The translations under genes and the position numbers were made by a program. From Microbacterium sp. CFH 31415 (GTDB taxonomy: Bacteria; Actinomycetota; Actinomycetes; Actinomycetales; Microbacteriaceae): a stretch of DNA of 64,000 bases. Below are positions 25,256 through 32,701 of this stretch, in pieces; within the stretch, counting starts at the first letter, position 1; the number at the start of each line of letters is the position of its first letter. The stretch is taken from NCBI RefSeq assembly GCF_022538185.1, contig NZ_JAKYXC010000016.1, positions 1 through 64,000 on the forward strand. The letters are read 5' to 3'. Below the pieces are notes generated by a model, which was not told the DNA's origin, did no database searches, and was given only the letters and a program-made list of their open reading frames with translations.

Positions 25256-26006
25256 TCAGGGCGCGGCGAGCGGGTAGCGACGACGCAGGATCACGCGCTG
25301 CACCAGCGTCCAGACGACGGTGGTCGCGAGGTAGATCGCCGCGGCGAGCGGGACGAACAGCGCCACGACGGCGGTCGTGAACTGCAGCGCCCCGACGGCG
25401 CGTGCGAATCCCGCACTCGCGAGGGGCGAGGCATCCGCTCCGTCCGTCACAGGCTGTCGGAACGCGCGTCGTGTGAGCTCGGCGGCGACGGCGATCACGA
25501 CGATCAGCGCGCCGAACACCGCGAACGTGGGCGCCGTGGCGGTACCGGCGGCGATCGACCCCACGAGGCTCGCGCCGAGCGGGACGCCGAGGAGCGTCTC
25601 GGACTGCAGCGCATTCGCGTGCCCCGCGATCGCCGGGAATGCGAAGAGCGCGTAGACGACCCCGATGACCGGCGCCTGGGCCACGAGGGGCAGGCAGCCT
25701 GCGAACGGCGAGGTTCTCGTCGGCGTACAGCCTCATCGTCTCGCGCTGCAGCCGCTCACGATCGCGGCCGTACCGCTTCTGCAGGTCGCGCAGCTTCGGC
25801 GCGAGCCGGCTGCGCGTCTGCTCGGCCTTCGCCTGCGAGACGCCGGCGGGCACGAGCACGGCGCGCACCAGGAGGGTGATGAGGAGGACGGATGCCGCGG
25901 CCGCCGCCGCACCCGCGAGTGGTTCGAGGAGGGCCGTGAGCTGCATGAGCACGGCGTATGCCGCGTCGAGGACTGCGGCGACAGGGGGGAGGGCGTAGAT
26001 GTCCAA
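25256..26006 (-). pseudogene. YidC/Oxa1-like membrane insertase, frameshifted
   Basis: A YidC/Oxa1-family reading frame split in two. The upstream part (from TTG 26006, LDIYALPPVAAVLDAAY) has the first membrane helices, the charged loop KAEQTRSRLAPKLRDLQKRY and RLYADEN. The family continuation SPFAGCLPLVAQAPVIG appears in another frame. It resumes at about 25707-25715 and runs to 25256 through the remaining helices. One extra base, or two missing, in AACCTCGCC explains the break. It may be a true disruption, a sequencing error or a recoding site. The product would be a second, accessory YidC (about 250 residues). DUF6412-like gene lies upstream. Confidence 0.75.
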
Positions 26007-26114
26007 GGGTGGTCCGTTCGTCGATGCCGAGGTGGTCGCGTGCGGCCACGACGACACCGGCAGACGCCGACGGCCACCCCGGCGGACGGGGAGCGCGGAC
26101 GGCGCGGAACGGGG

Positions 26115-26393
26115 TCAGGCGGCCGGGGCCGCGTATCCCGGCGCTCGCGGACGGGAGTGCCCAGGGGCATCCGGATCGCTCTGCGCCGGACTCACCGAGA
26201 CGTCGATCGCGCGCCGCGGGTGCGGCGACGACCCGACAGCGGAGGCGGGAAGCTCGACCGGAACGGCCGTGAGGGCGACGATCGCGATCGCCGCGAGCGC
26301 GGCGGCGAGCACCAGCGCGCTGGGCTCCCGGACGGCGACAGCGCCGAAGACCTCGAGCAGCAGGCGGAGCAGGATGCCCAGAGACTCGAACAT
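26115..26393 (-). CDS. Small membrane protein, DUF6412-like, upstream of yidC-like gene
   Basis: A 92-residue protein with an amphipathic N-terminus (MFESLGILLRLLLEVFGAVA) and one transmembrane helix (SALVLAAALAAIAIVALTAV). A low-complexity Pro/Ser/Ala tail with His residues follows. It resembles the small DUF6412 proteins found next to YidC-like genes in this family. Start 26393 has GGAAGG 8 bases upstream; GTG 26399 is the alternative. A TAGCGT hexamer further upstream may be its -10. It is co-directional with the yidC-like gene, 109 bases apart. Confidence 0.65.
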   Translation of the reverse strand: MFESLGILLRLLLEVFGAVAVREPSALVLAAALAAIAIVALTAVPVELPASAVGSSPHPRRAIDVSVSPAQSDPDAPGHSRPRAPGYAAPAA

Positions 26394-26441
26394 GCCCACC
26401 GCCTTCCGTCGATCGCGCTCACGCTAACACGGGCATCGGGC

Positions 26442-26447
26442 TAGACT
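26442..26447 (+). promoter_or_regulatory. -10 element TAGACT of the cystathionine operon
   Basis: TAGACT ends 7 bases before a GTG at 26454, so the transcript should begin at or next to that codon and the leader ORF would be leaderless. The downstream enzyme gene begins 101 bases later with its own ribosome site. Confidence 0.6.
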
Positions 26448-26453
26448 GACCGC

Positions 26454-26480
26454 GTGTTGACCTGTCGTTGTTGTCGCTGA
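26454..26480 (+). CDS. Cysteine-rich leader peptide (candidate Cys-responsive attenuator)
   Basis: A leaderless mini-ORF of eight codons beginning GTG and ending TGA, encoding M-L-T-C-R-C-C-R with three TGT cysteine codons. It sits directly at the predicted transcription start of the cystathionine beta-synthase operon. The segment from the last Cys codon through the stop (TGTCGCTGAG, 26472-26481) can pair with CTCAGCG plus CGACA at 26523-26537, just before the ribosome site of the enzyme gene. Ribosomes pausing at Cys codons could therefore change leader folding. Leaderless polycysteine ORFs acting this way are known from mycobacteria; the same role here is inferred. Confidence 0.6.
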   Translation: MLTCRCCR

Positions 26481-26554
26481 GTGCCTCCGGCACGCCTCCG
26501 CGACCCCGACAGCCCGTCCGCGCTCAGCGCGGCGACACCACCAAGGACACATCC

Positions 26555-27568
26555 GTGCGTTACGCCAAGAGCGTGGCCGACCTCGTCGGCAACACCCCTC
26601 TCGTCCAGCTCACCCGCGTCACCGACGGCATCGCCGCCACCGTGCTCGCGAAGGTCGAGTACTTCAACCCCGGCAGCTCAGCCAAGGACCGCATCGCCCG
26701 CAACATCATCGACGCCGCCGAGCGCGATGGCCTCTTGAAGCCCGGCGGCACGATCGTCGAGCCGACCAGCGGGAACACCGGCGTGGGGCTCGCACTCGTC
26801 GCCCTCGAACGGGGCTACCGCATGATCTTCGTCGTGCCCGACAAGTTCGCGGGCGAGAAGGTCGCGGTCCTGAAGGCGTACGGCGCCGAGGTCGTGATCA
26901 CCGAGACGAGTGTGCCGCCCGAGGATCCGGGCTCGTACTACAGCGTCTCCGACCGCCTGGCCCGTGAGATCCCCGGCGCCTTCAAGCCGAACCAGTTCGC
27001 GAACCTGAACGGCCCCCGCGCGCACTACGAGACCACCGGGCCCGAGATCTGGCGCGACACCGACGGCCGGGTGACGCACTTCGTCGCAGGCATCGGCACA
27101 GGAGGCACGATCACCGGCACCGGACGATACCTGCGCGAGGTGTCGGGTGACGCGGTGCGGGTGGTCGGCGTCGACCCCGAGGGCTCGCTCTACTCGGGCG
27201 GGCCGGTGCACGGCTATCTCGTCGAGGGCGTCGGCGAGGACTTCTGGCCCGAGAGCTACGACCCCTCGGTGCCCCACGAGCTGCAGCGGGTGTCCGACGC
27301 CGACGCGTTCGCGATGACCCGGCGCCTCGCCCGGGAGGAGGGGCTGCTCGTCGGCGGCTCGAGCGGGATGGCCGTCGTCGGCGCGCTGCGCGCGGCCCGC
27401 GACCTGCCCGCCGACGCGGTGGTCGTCGTGCTGCTGCCCGACCACGGGCGCGGCTACCTCAGCAAGATCTACGACGACGACTGGATGCGCGCGCGAGGCT
27501 TCGACGTCGCCGCGCCGGAGCCGGCCGTCGACAACGCCGACCACCGATCCGAAGGAACCCAGGCATGA
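26555..27568 (+). CDS. cbs: Cystathionine beta-synthase (PLP-dependent, short form)
   Basis: A 337-residue fold-type II PLP enzyme making cystathionine from homocysteine and serine (or an O-acetylserine sulfhydrylase-like relative). The PLP lysine is Lys44 in FNPGSSAKDRIA, the substrate loop is EPTSGNTGVGLAL, and the phosphate loop is GIGTGGTITGTG. C-terminal landmarks are VGGSSGM and LLPDHGRGYLSKIYDD, typical of actinobacterial CBS. It lacks the C-terminal regulatory CBS pair of eukaryotic enzymes. The GTG start has AAGGA 7 bases upstream. Its stop overlaps the next gene by four bases, and it is preceded by a Cys-rich leader ORF. Confidence 0.9.
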   Translation: MRYAKSVADLVGNTPLVQLTRVTDGIAATVLAKVEYFNPGSSAKDRIARNIIDAAERDGLLKPGGTIVEPTSGNTGVGLALVALERGYRMIFVVPDKFAGEKVAVLKAYGAEVVITETSVPPEDPGSYYSVSDRLAREIPGAFKPNQFANLNGPRAHYETTGPEIWRDTDGRVTHFVAGIGTGGTITGTGRYLREVSGDAVRVVGVDPEGSLYSGGPVHGYLVEGVGEDFWPESYDPSVPHELQRVSDADAFAMTRRLAREEGLLVGGSSGMAVVGALRAARDLPADAVVVVLLPDHGRGYLSKIYDDDWMRARGFDVAAPEPAVDNADHRSEGTQA

Positions 27569-28725
27569 CCGACTCGAACGTCCCCCGCGGATTCGAGACC
27601 CGCGCCGTCCACGCCGGACAGGCGTTCGACCCGACGACGGGTGCGGTCATCCCGCCCGTCCACTTCTCGACCACGTATGCCCAGGACGGCATCGGCGGGC
27701 TCCGTCAGGGGTACGAGTACGGCCGCAGCGGCAACCCGACGCGCACCGCGCTCGAGGCGCAGCTCGCCGCGCTCGAGAGCGGTGCCCACGGCCTGTCGTT
27801 CGCGTCGGGTCTCGCCGCCGAGGACGCACTCCTGCGGTCCGTGTTGAAGCCCGGCGACGAGGTGCTCCTCGGCAGCGACGTCTACGGCGGCACCTACCGA
27901 CTGCTCGCCCGGGTGCTCGCGCCGTGGGGCATCGGTCTGCGCATCGTCGACATGAGCGACCTCGCCGCGGTCGGGGCCGCGCTCGCCGAGCGGCCGGCGC
28001 GGATCCTGTGGGTCGAGACGCCGAGCAACCCGATGCTGCACATCACCGACATCGCGGGGCTCGCGCAGCTCGGCCACGATGCCGGCGCCCTCGTCGTCGT
28101 CGACAACACCTTCGCCTCGCCGGCGCTCCAGCAGCCGCTCTCGCTCGGCGCCGACGTCGTCGTCCACTCGACGACCAAGTACCTCGGCGGGCACTCCGAC
28201 GTCGTCGGCGGCGCGCTGATCCTCAACGACGACGCCCTGTACGAGCAGGCGAAGTTCCACCAGTTCGCGGTGGGTGCGGTCTCCGGCCCGCTGGACGCCT
28301 GGCTCACCACGCGCGGCATCAAGACGCTCGCAGTGCGCATGCAGCGCCACAGCGAAAACGCGCAGGCGGTGGCGGAGTTTCTCGACGCGCACCCCAAGGT
28401 CGCGCGCGTGTACTACCCCGGCCTCCCGGCGCACCCCGGTCACGAGCTCGCCGCCCGCCAGATGAGCGGCTTCGGCGGCATCGTCTCCGCGGAGCTGGCG
28501 GACGCGGCATCCGCTCGCCGTCTCGCGGAGTCGACGAAGCTGTTCCAGCTGGCGGAGTCGCTCGGCGGAGTGGAGTCGCTCATGAACTACCCGGATGCGA
28601 TGACCCACGCATCGGTGCGCGGCACCGAGCTCGCCGTCCCCGAAGAGCTGGTGCGGCTGTCGGTCGGCATCGAGACCGTCGACGACCTCATCGCCGACCT
28701 CGACCAGGCGCTCTCGGCCCTCTGA
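27565..28725 (+). CDS. metB: Cystathionine gamma-synthase / gamma-lyase
   Basis: A 386-residue Cys/Met-metabolism PLP enzyme. The PLP lysine is Lys205 in HSTTKYLGGHSD. Other motifs are YEYGRSGNPTR, SFASGLAAEDALL and VETPSNPMLHITDI. Sequence alone does not separate gamma-synthase (methionine synthesis) from gamma-lyase (cysteine production). The partner cystathionine beta-synthase and the Cys leader peptide favour reverse transsulfuration to cysteine (inference). ATGA overlap with the upstream gene shows translational coupling. It is followed by the 73-bp palindromic repeat array. Confidence 0.92.
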   Translation: MTDSNVPRGFETRAVHAGQAFDPTTGAVIPPVHFSTTYAQDGIGGLRQGYEYGRSGNPTRTALEAQLAALESGAHGLSFASGLAAEDALLRSVLKPGDEVLLGSDVYGGTYRLLARVLAPWGIGLRIVDMSDLAAVGAALAERPARILWVETPSNPMLHITDIAGLAQLGHDAGALVVVDNTFASPALQQPLSLGADVVVHSTTKYLGGHSDVVGGALILNDDALYEQAKFHQFAVGAVSGPLDAWLTTRGIKTLAVRMQRHSENAQAVAEFLDAHPKVARVYYPGLPAHPGHELAARQMSGFGGIVSAELADAASARRLAESTKLFQLAESLGGVESLMNYPDAMTHASVRGTELAVPEELVRLSVGIETVDDLIADLDQALSAL

Positions 28726-28740
28726 GCCTGGCTCGGCCTG

Positions 28741-28935
28741 CTCACCTGTCACAACGTGCCGCCGGAGGGGGCACTTCCCGACAGGTGAGCACCCGCGCAC
28801 CCGACTCCACCTGCTCACCTGTCACAACGTGCCGCTGGAGGGGGCACTTCCCGACAGGTGAGCACCCGCGCACCCGACTCCACCTGCTCACCTGTCACAA
28901 CCTGTCGCCGCAGGAGGCACTTCGCGACAGGTGAG
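28741..28935. repeat. Three tandem copies of a 73-bp palindromic element
   Basis: Hairpin units begin at 28741, 28814 and 28887 with an exact 73-base period. Each is bounded by CTCACCTGTC and its inverted copy GACAGGTGAG. Units 1 and 2 differ by one base over 73. Inside, an inner stem GTGCC / GGCAC is separated from the outer stem by non-pairing ACAAC / TTCCC. Unit 3 keeps the outer stem but has a diverged inner part. The array fills the gap between metB and the oxidoreductase gene and could act as a terminator or be a REP-like element. Confidence 0.85.
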
Positions 28936-28981
28936 GAGGCCCGCGCTCGAGTTCCCGGTGAGCAGGGGAACGCCGGGGTCG

Positions 28982-28987
28982 TAGGCT
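28982..28987 (+). promoter_or_regulatory. Leaderless -10 element TAGGCT
   Basis: TAGGCT ends 7 bases before the ATG at 28994 and lies just downstream of the palindromic array, giving the oxidoreductase its own promoter. Confidence 0.55.
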
Positions 28988-28993
28988 CGAAGG

Positions 28994-30997
28994 ATGACCG
29001 AGAGCGTCCTGTCTCAGCCCCTGCAGATCGGGACCGTCACGGTGCCGAATCGCATCATGCAGACGGCGCACTCGAAGCAGTACTCCGACCGCGTCGAGTC
29101 CGATCGCGAGACCGCGTACTTCGTGCGGCGGGCGCAGGGAGGCTGCGGCCTGTTCGTCGCCGGCAACCACTTCGTGCATCCGTCGGGCTCGATCCGTGGC
29201 TTCCAGGACGCGTTCCGGCCGGAGTCGGTTCCGGCCAGCCGACGCATGACCGACGCGATCCACGACGCCGGCGCACGCGTCTTCGTGCAGCTCAACCACC
29301 ACGGCGCGCAGGCGCAGCCCGACGGCCCGGACGGACCGCGCACGGTGTATGCCCCGTCGCGCATACTGTCTCCCTCGACCTCGCACGCGACGCGGGCGAT
29401 GAGCCACGACGACATCGCCTCGGTTGTCGAGGCGTGGGCGACCTCGGCCGAACACGCCCGCGACGGTGGGTTCGACGGCGTCGAGATCCACATGGCGCAC
29501 GGGTACCTGCTGCACCAGTTCCTCTCGCCGCTCTACAACGCCCGGCGCGACGAGTACGGCGGCGACCTCGAGGGGCGTACGCGATTCCCGCGTGAGGTGC
29601 TGCGCGCCGTGCGAGCCCGTGTCGGCGACGACTACACGGTCGGCATCCGCATCGTCGCCAACGAGTTCCACGCCGACGGTCTCGACGGCGCGGCGATGCG
29701 CGAGGTGATCGCGCGCCTTCGTGCCGAGGCCCGCATCGACTTCCTCGACCTCGCCGCCGGCGGTTACCACAACGTGCACTACGTCTTCCCGTCGTCGGCC
29801 ATGCCGGTGGCGTGGCTGCGCGAGGAGGTCGCGGCGGTCAAGGCGGCGAATCCCGACGTGCCGGTGTTCGGCGTCGGGGCCGCGCAGTCCGTCGAAGCGG
29901 CCGAGGAGGTCGTCGCGTCGGGCATCGCCGACATGGTCGCCCTCACCCGGGCTCAGATCGCCGATCCCGACCTCGGGCTGAAGCTCACCGGCGCGACGGG
30001 TGCTGCCGAGGCCGGAGGCATCCGCCACTGCATCCGGCTGAATCAGGGATGCCTCGGCCGCGGCAGCCGCGGACTGGCGATGTCGTGCACCGTCAACCCG
30101 CTGGCGGGCCGGGAGCGCGAGCGTGGGGCACGCCCCCGCGCCGAGGTCGCGCAGCGGTGGATCGTGGTCGGCGGCGGACCGGCGGGCATGCGCGCCGCGG
30201 TCGAGCTCGCGGCCGACGGGCACGCCGTCACGCTGCTCGAGGCCGCCGAGGAGCTCGGCGGGCAGCTGCGGCTCGCGCGACGCGTTCCCGGCCGTGAGAG
30301 CGTCGGCCTGCTCGTGGAGGACCTGGTGCGCGATCTCGCGGACGCGGGGGTCGACGTGCGGCTCGGGGTGCGCGCGACCGCCGCCGACCTGCGCGCGGAG
30401 ACCGCCGACGGCATCGTCCTCGCGACCGGGGCGACGGCACCGCGCCGCTCGTCGCTCGCGCTGGGCGGCGCGTACGCGGGCGGCTTCCCCCTCGAGGGCA
30501 CGGTAGACGCGTTCGCCGCGGCATCCGACCCCTCACTCGTCGGATCGCGGATCGCCGTCGTCGACGCGGACGGCACGGCGTATGCGGCCGGCATCGTGCT
30601 CACGCTGCTCGAGCACGTCGAGGAGCTCGAGCTCGTCACGCCCTTCGAGTCGGTGTTCCCGCACATCGGCGCGGGCTACGACCGCCCCCTGCTGCTGCAG
30701 CGACTGCGCGCGCACGGCGGGTTCCGGCGCCGCACGTCGCAGTCCGTGACCGCCGTCCGCCCGGGCGCGGTCGACCTCGCCGACACTCTCACCGGCGTCG
30801 ACGAGACGCTCACCGGGCTCGATGCCGTCGTGGCGGTCGAGCCGCGCGCCTCCGTCGTGATCGACGGGCTGACGGATGCCGCGCCGCGGGTCGTCACCAT
30901 CGGCGACGCCTATGCGCCCCGCACGATCGACGCCGCCATCTTCGAAGCGGTCGAGGTCGCCTACGACGTCGCCGGGCTCGCGGTGCTCCGCGGCTGA
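28994..30997 (+). CDS. NADH:flavin oxidoreductase, 2,4-dienoyl-CoA reductase-like
   Basis: A 667-residue three-part enzyme. The N-terminal old-yellow-enzyme TIM barrel (about 1-340) binds FMN, with landmarks PNRIMQTAHSKQY, QLNHHGAQ and GVEIHMAHGYLLHQF. An Fe-S loop spans about 345-366, and FAD/NAD domains follow (VVGGGPAGMRAAVELA at about 390). The cluster region reads HCIRLNQGCLGRG then MSCTVNP: Cys346, Cys353 and Cys365 are present, but the second ligand of the usual C-x2-C-x3-C is Leu349. The cluster may be altered or absent. The substrate is unknown. It is monocistronic, behind TAGGCT. Confidence 0.85.
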   Translation: MTESVLSQPLQIGTVTVPNRIMQTAHSKQYSDRVESDRETAYFVRRAQGGCGLFVAGNHFVHPSGSIRGFQDAFRPESVPASRRMTDAIHDAGARVFVQLNHHGAQAQPDGPDGPRTVYAPSRILSPSTSHATRAMSHDDIASVVEAWATSAEHARDGGFDGVEIHMAHGYLLHQFLSPLYNARRDEYGGDLEGRTRFPREVLRAVRARVGDDYTVGIRIVANEFHADGLDGAAMREVIARLRAEARIDFLDLAAGGYHNVHYVFPSSAMPVAWLREEVAAVKAANPDVPVFGVGAAQSVEAAEEVVASGIADMVALTRAQIADPDLGLKLTGATGAAEAGGIRHCIRLNQGCLGRGSRGLAMSCTVNPLAGRERERGARPRAEVAQRWIVVGGGPAGMRAAVELAADGHAVTLLEAAEELGGQLRLARRVPGRESVGLLVEDLVRDLADAGVDVRLGVRATAADLRAETADGIVLATGATAPRRSSLALGGAYAGGFPLEGTVDAFAAASDPSLVGSRIAVVDADGTAYAAGIVLTLLEHVEELELVTPFESVFPHIGAGYDRPLLLQRLRAHGGFRRRTSQSVTAVRPGAVDLADTLTGVDETLTGLDAVVAVEPRASVVIDGLTDAAPRVVTIGDAYAPRTIDAAIFEAVEVAYDVAGLAVLRG

Positions 30998-31041
30998 GCG
31001 CGGCCGCTTCGCGCCGTCTGACGTCCGCCGGACACGCTGGC

Positions 31042-31047
31042 TAGGGT
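31042..31047 (+). promoter_or_regulatory. Leaderless -10 element TAGGGT
   Basis: TAGGGT ends 8 bases before the GTG at 31055. This supports the GTG over an upstream in-frame start at 31046. Confidence 0.55.
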
Positions 31048-31054
31048 GGGGCGA

Positions 31055-32617
31055 GTGGACCCCGTCGCGGCGACGCTGATCATCCTGGCACTGGCGATCG
31101 TCGCCTTCGTGAGCAATCGCGTACCCCTCGGGATCGTCGCGCTCAGCGTCTCGCTCGCACTGTTCTTCACGGGCGTGCTCACACTGCCGCAGGCGCTCGC
31201 CGGCTTCGGCGACCCGACCGTCCTGTTCATCGCGGCCCTGTTCGTGGTGAGCGAGTCGCTCGATGCGTCGGGCGTCACCGCGTGGGCGGGGCAGAAGGTC
31301 ATCGGCCGCGCGGGCACGCGCCGCCTTCCGCTCCTGGTGCTCATCTGCGTGCTCGTCGCCGGGGCGGCCGCGCTGATCAGCATCAACGGTGCGGTCGCCG
31401 CGCTCCTGCCTCTGGTGGTCGTCGTGGCATCGCGCGCCGGCATCCCGACCTCGCAGCTCCTCATGCCGCTCGCCTTCGCGGCCTCCGCCGGTTCGCTGCT
31501 GCTGCTCACCGGCACCCCCGTGAACGTCATCGTCTCGGAGATCGCCGCCGAGAACGGCGGCCGCCCCTTCGGCTACTTCGAGTTCGCCCTCGTCGGTGTT
31601 CCGCTGGTCGTCGTGACGGTCGCGTTCATGGCCCTGTTCGGCCGGCCCCTGCTTCCGGTGCGCACCGTCAGCAGCATGCCCCTCGACCTGGTGCGGCACG
31701 CGCGCCTGCTGCGGCAGCAGTACTCGCTCAGCCTCGACACCGGCGTGATCATGGGGCCGCAGAACGGGGTGAGCGAGGTAGTGATCCCGCCGCGGTCACC
31801 GCTCATCGGCTCCACGGTCTACTGCGGCATGGCCGCGCCCGGCGGCGATCTGGTGATCCTGGCCGCCCGTCGCGGTGAGGAGCAGCTGAAGGGCCAGGAC
31901 ATCACGCTCCAGGCGGGCGACGTGCTGCTCATGCAGGGCACGTGGGACGACCTCACCCGGCACGCCGAGAAGACGGGCGTGCTCGTGGTCGACCCGCCGG
32001 CGCGACTGCGGCGCTCGGTGCCGCTCGGCCGCGGTGCGAAGCGATCGCTCGTCGTGCTCGCAGCGATGATCGTGCTCCTCGCGACCGGCGTGGTGCCGCC
32101 CGTCGTCGCGGGACTGCTCGCGGCGATGGCGCTGGTGCTGACGCGGACGGTCACGCCGATGCAGGCGTACAGGTCGATCTCGTGGACGACGATCGTGCTG
32201 ATCGCCGGCATGATCCCGCTGTCGACGGCCTTCATCGAGACCGGCACCGCCGCGCTCGTCGCCGACGGGCTGCTGTCGTTGCTCGGCGCGGGCGGACCGC
32301 ACGTGGCCCTGGCGGCGCTGTGCCTGCTCACCGTCGTGCTCGGTCAGCTGATCAGCAACACCGCGACCGTGCTCATCGTCGCTCCGATCGCGGTGTCGGT
32401 CGCGGCATCCCTCGACCTGTCGGTGCAGCCGTTCATGATGGCGCTGACCGTGGCGGCGGCCGCCTCGTTCCTGACGCCCATCGCGACCCCGGTCAACCTC
32501 ATGGTGATGGAGCCCGGAGGCTACCGGTTCGGCGATTACTGGAAGCTCGGACTGCCGCTGGCCGTGATCTTCCTGCTGTTCGCCGTGCTCTACGTCCCCC
32601 TGGTCTGGCCCTTCTGA
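31055..32617 (+). CDS. SLC13/DASS-family permease with central RCK_C domain
   Basis: A 520-residue anion/dicarboxylate transporter-like protein. Two blocks of hydrophobic helices (about 1-200 and 320-520) flank a cytoplasmic domain at about 215-305. That domain (GVSEVVIPPRSPLIGSTV and QDITLQAGDVLLMQGTWDD) matches a single RCK_C/TrkA-C module. Signature hairpins are SINGAVAALLPLVV, LTGTPVNVIV and the second-half SNTATVLIVAPIAV and ATPVNLMVMEPGGY. The substrate may be a dicarboxylate, sulfate or another anion; context gives no clue. GTG start by leaderless TAGGGT. It is followed by a strong hairpin terminator. Confidence 0.85.
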   Translation: MDPVAATLIILALAIVAFVSNRVPLGIVALSVSLALFFTGVLTLPQALAGFGDPTVLFIAALFVVSESLDASGVTAWAGQKVIGRAGTRRLPLLVLICVLVAGAAALISINGAVAALLPLVVVVASRAGIPTSQLLMPLAFAASAGSLLLLTGTPVNVIVSEIAAENGGRPFGYFEFALVGVPLVVVTVAFMALFGRPLLPVRTVSSMPLDLVRHARLLRQQYSLSLDTGVIMGPQNGVSEVVIPPRSPLIGSTVYCGMAAPGGDLVILAARRGEEQLKGQDITLQAGDVLLMQGTWDDLTRHAEKTGVLVVDPPARLRRSVPLGRGAKRSLVVLAAMIVLLATGVVPPVVAGLLAAMALVLTRTVTPMQAYRSISWTTIVLIAGMIPLSTAFIETGTAALVADGLLSLLGAGGPHVALAALCLLTVVLGQLISNTATVLIVAPIAVSVAASLDLSVQPFMMALTVAAAASFLTPIATPVNLMVMEPGGYRFGDYWKLGLPLAVIFLLFAVLYVPLVWPF

Positions 32618-32624
32618 GACCGGC

Positions 32625-32654
32625 GATGCCCGGCGAATCGCTTCGCCGGGCATC
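32625..32654. terminator. Strong hairpin between convergent genes
   Basis: The 13-bp perfect stem GATGCCCGGCGAA / TTCGCCGGGCATC has the 4-base loop TCGC and starts 8 bases after the SLC13 permease stop. It can serve both this gene and the convergent SDR. Confidence 0.8.
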
Positions 32655-32701
32655 GGGAGTGCTGTGCCGCGGGAGCAGCCGCGCAGCGTCTCAGGACGGC
32701 G

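Noticed and set aside
26555..26600. S-box or other SAM riboswitch before the transsulfuration genes
   Set aside because: The leader is only about 100 bases and shows none of the conserved S-box core; the Cys-codon mini-ORF explains it better.
28741..28935. 73-bp repeats considered as a CRISPR array
   Set aside because: The spacer regions are themselves identical, the units are long palindromes, and no cas genes are present.
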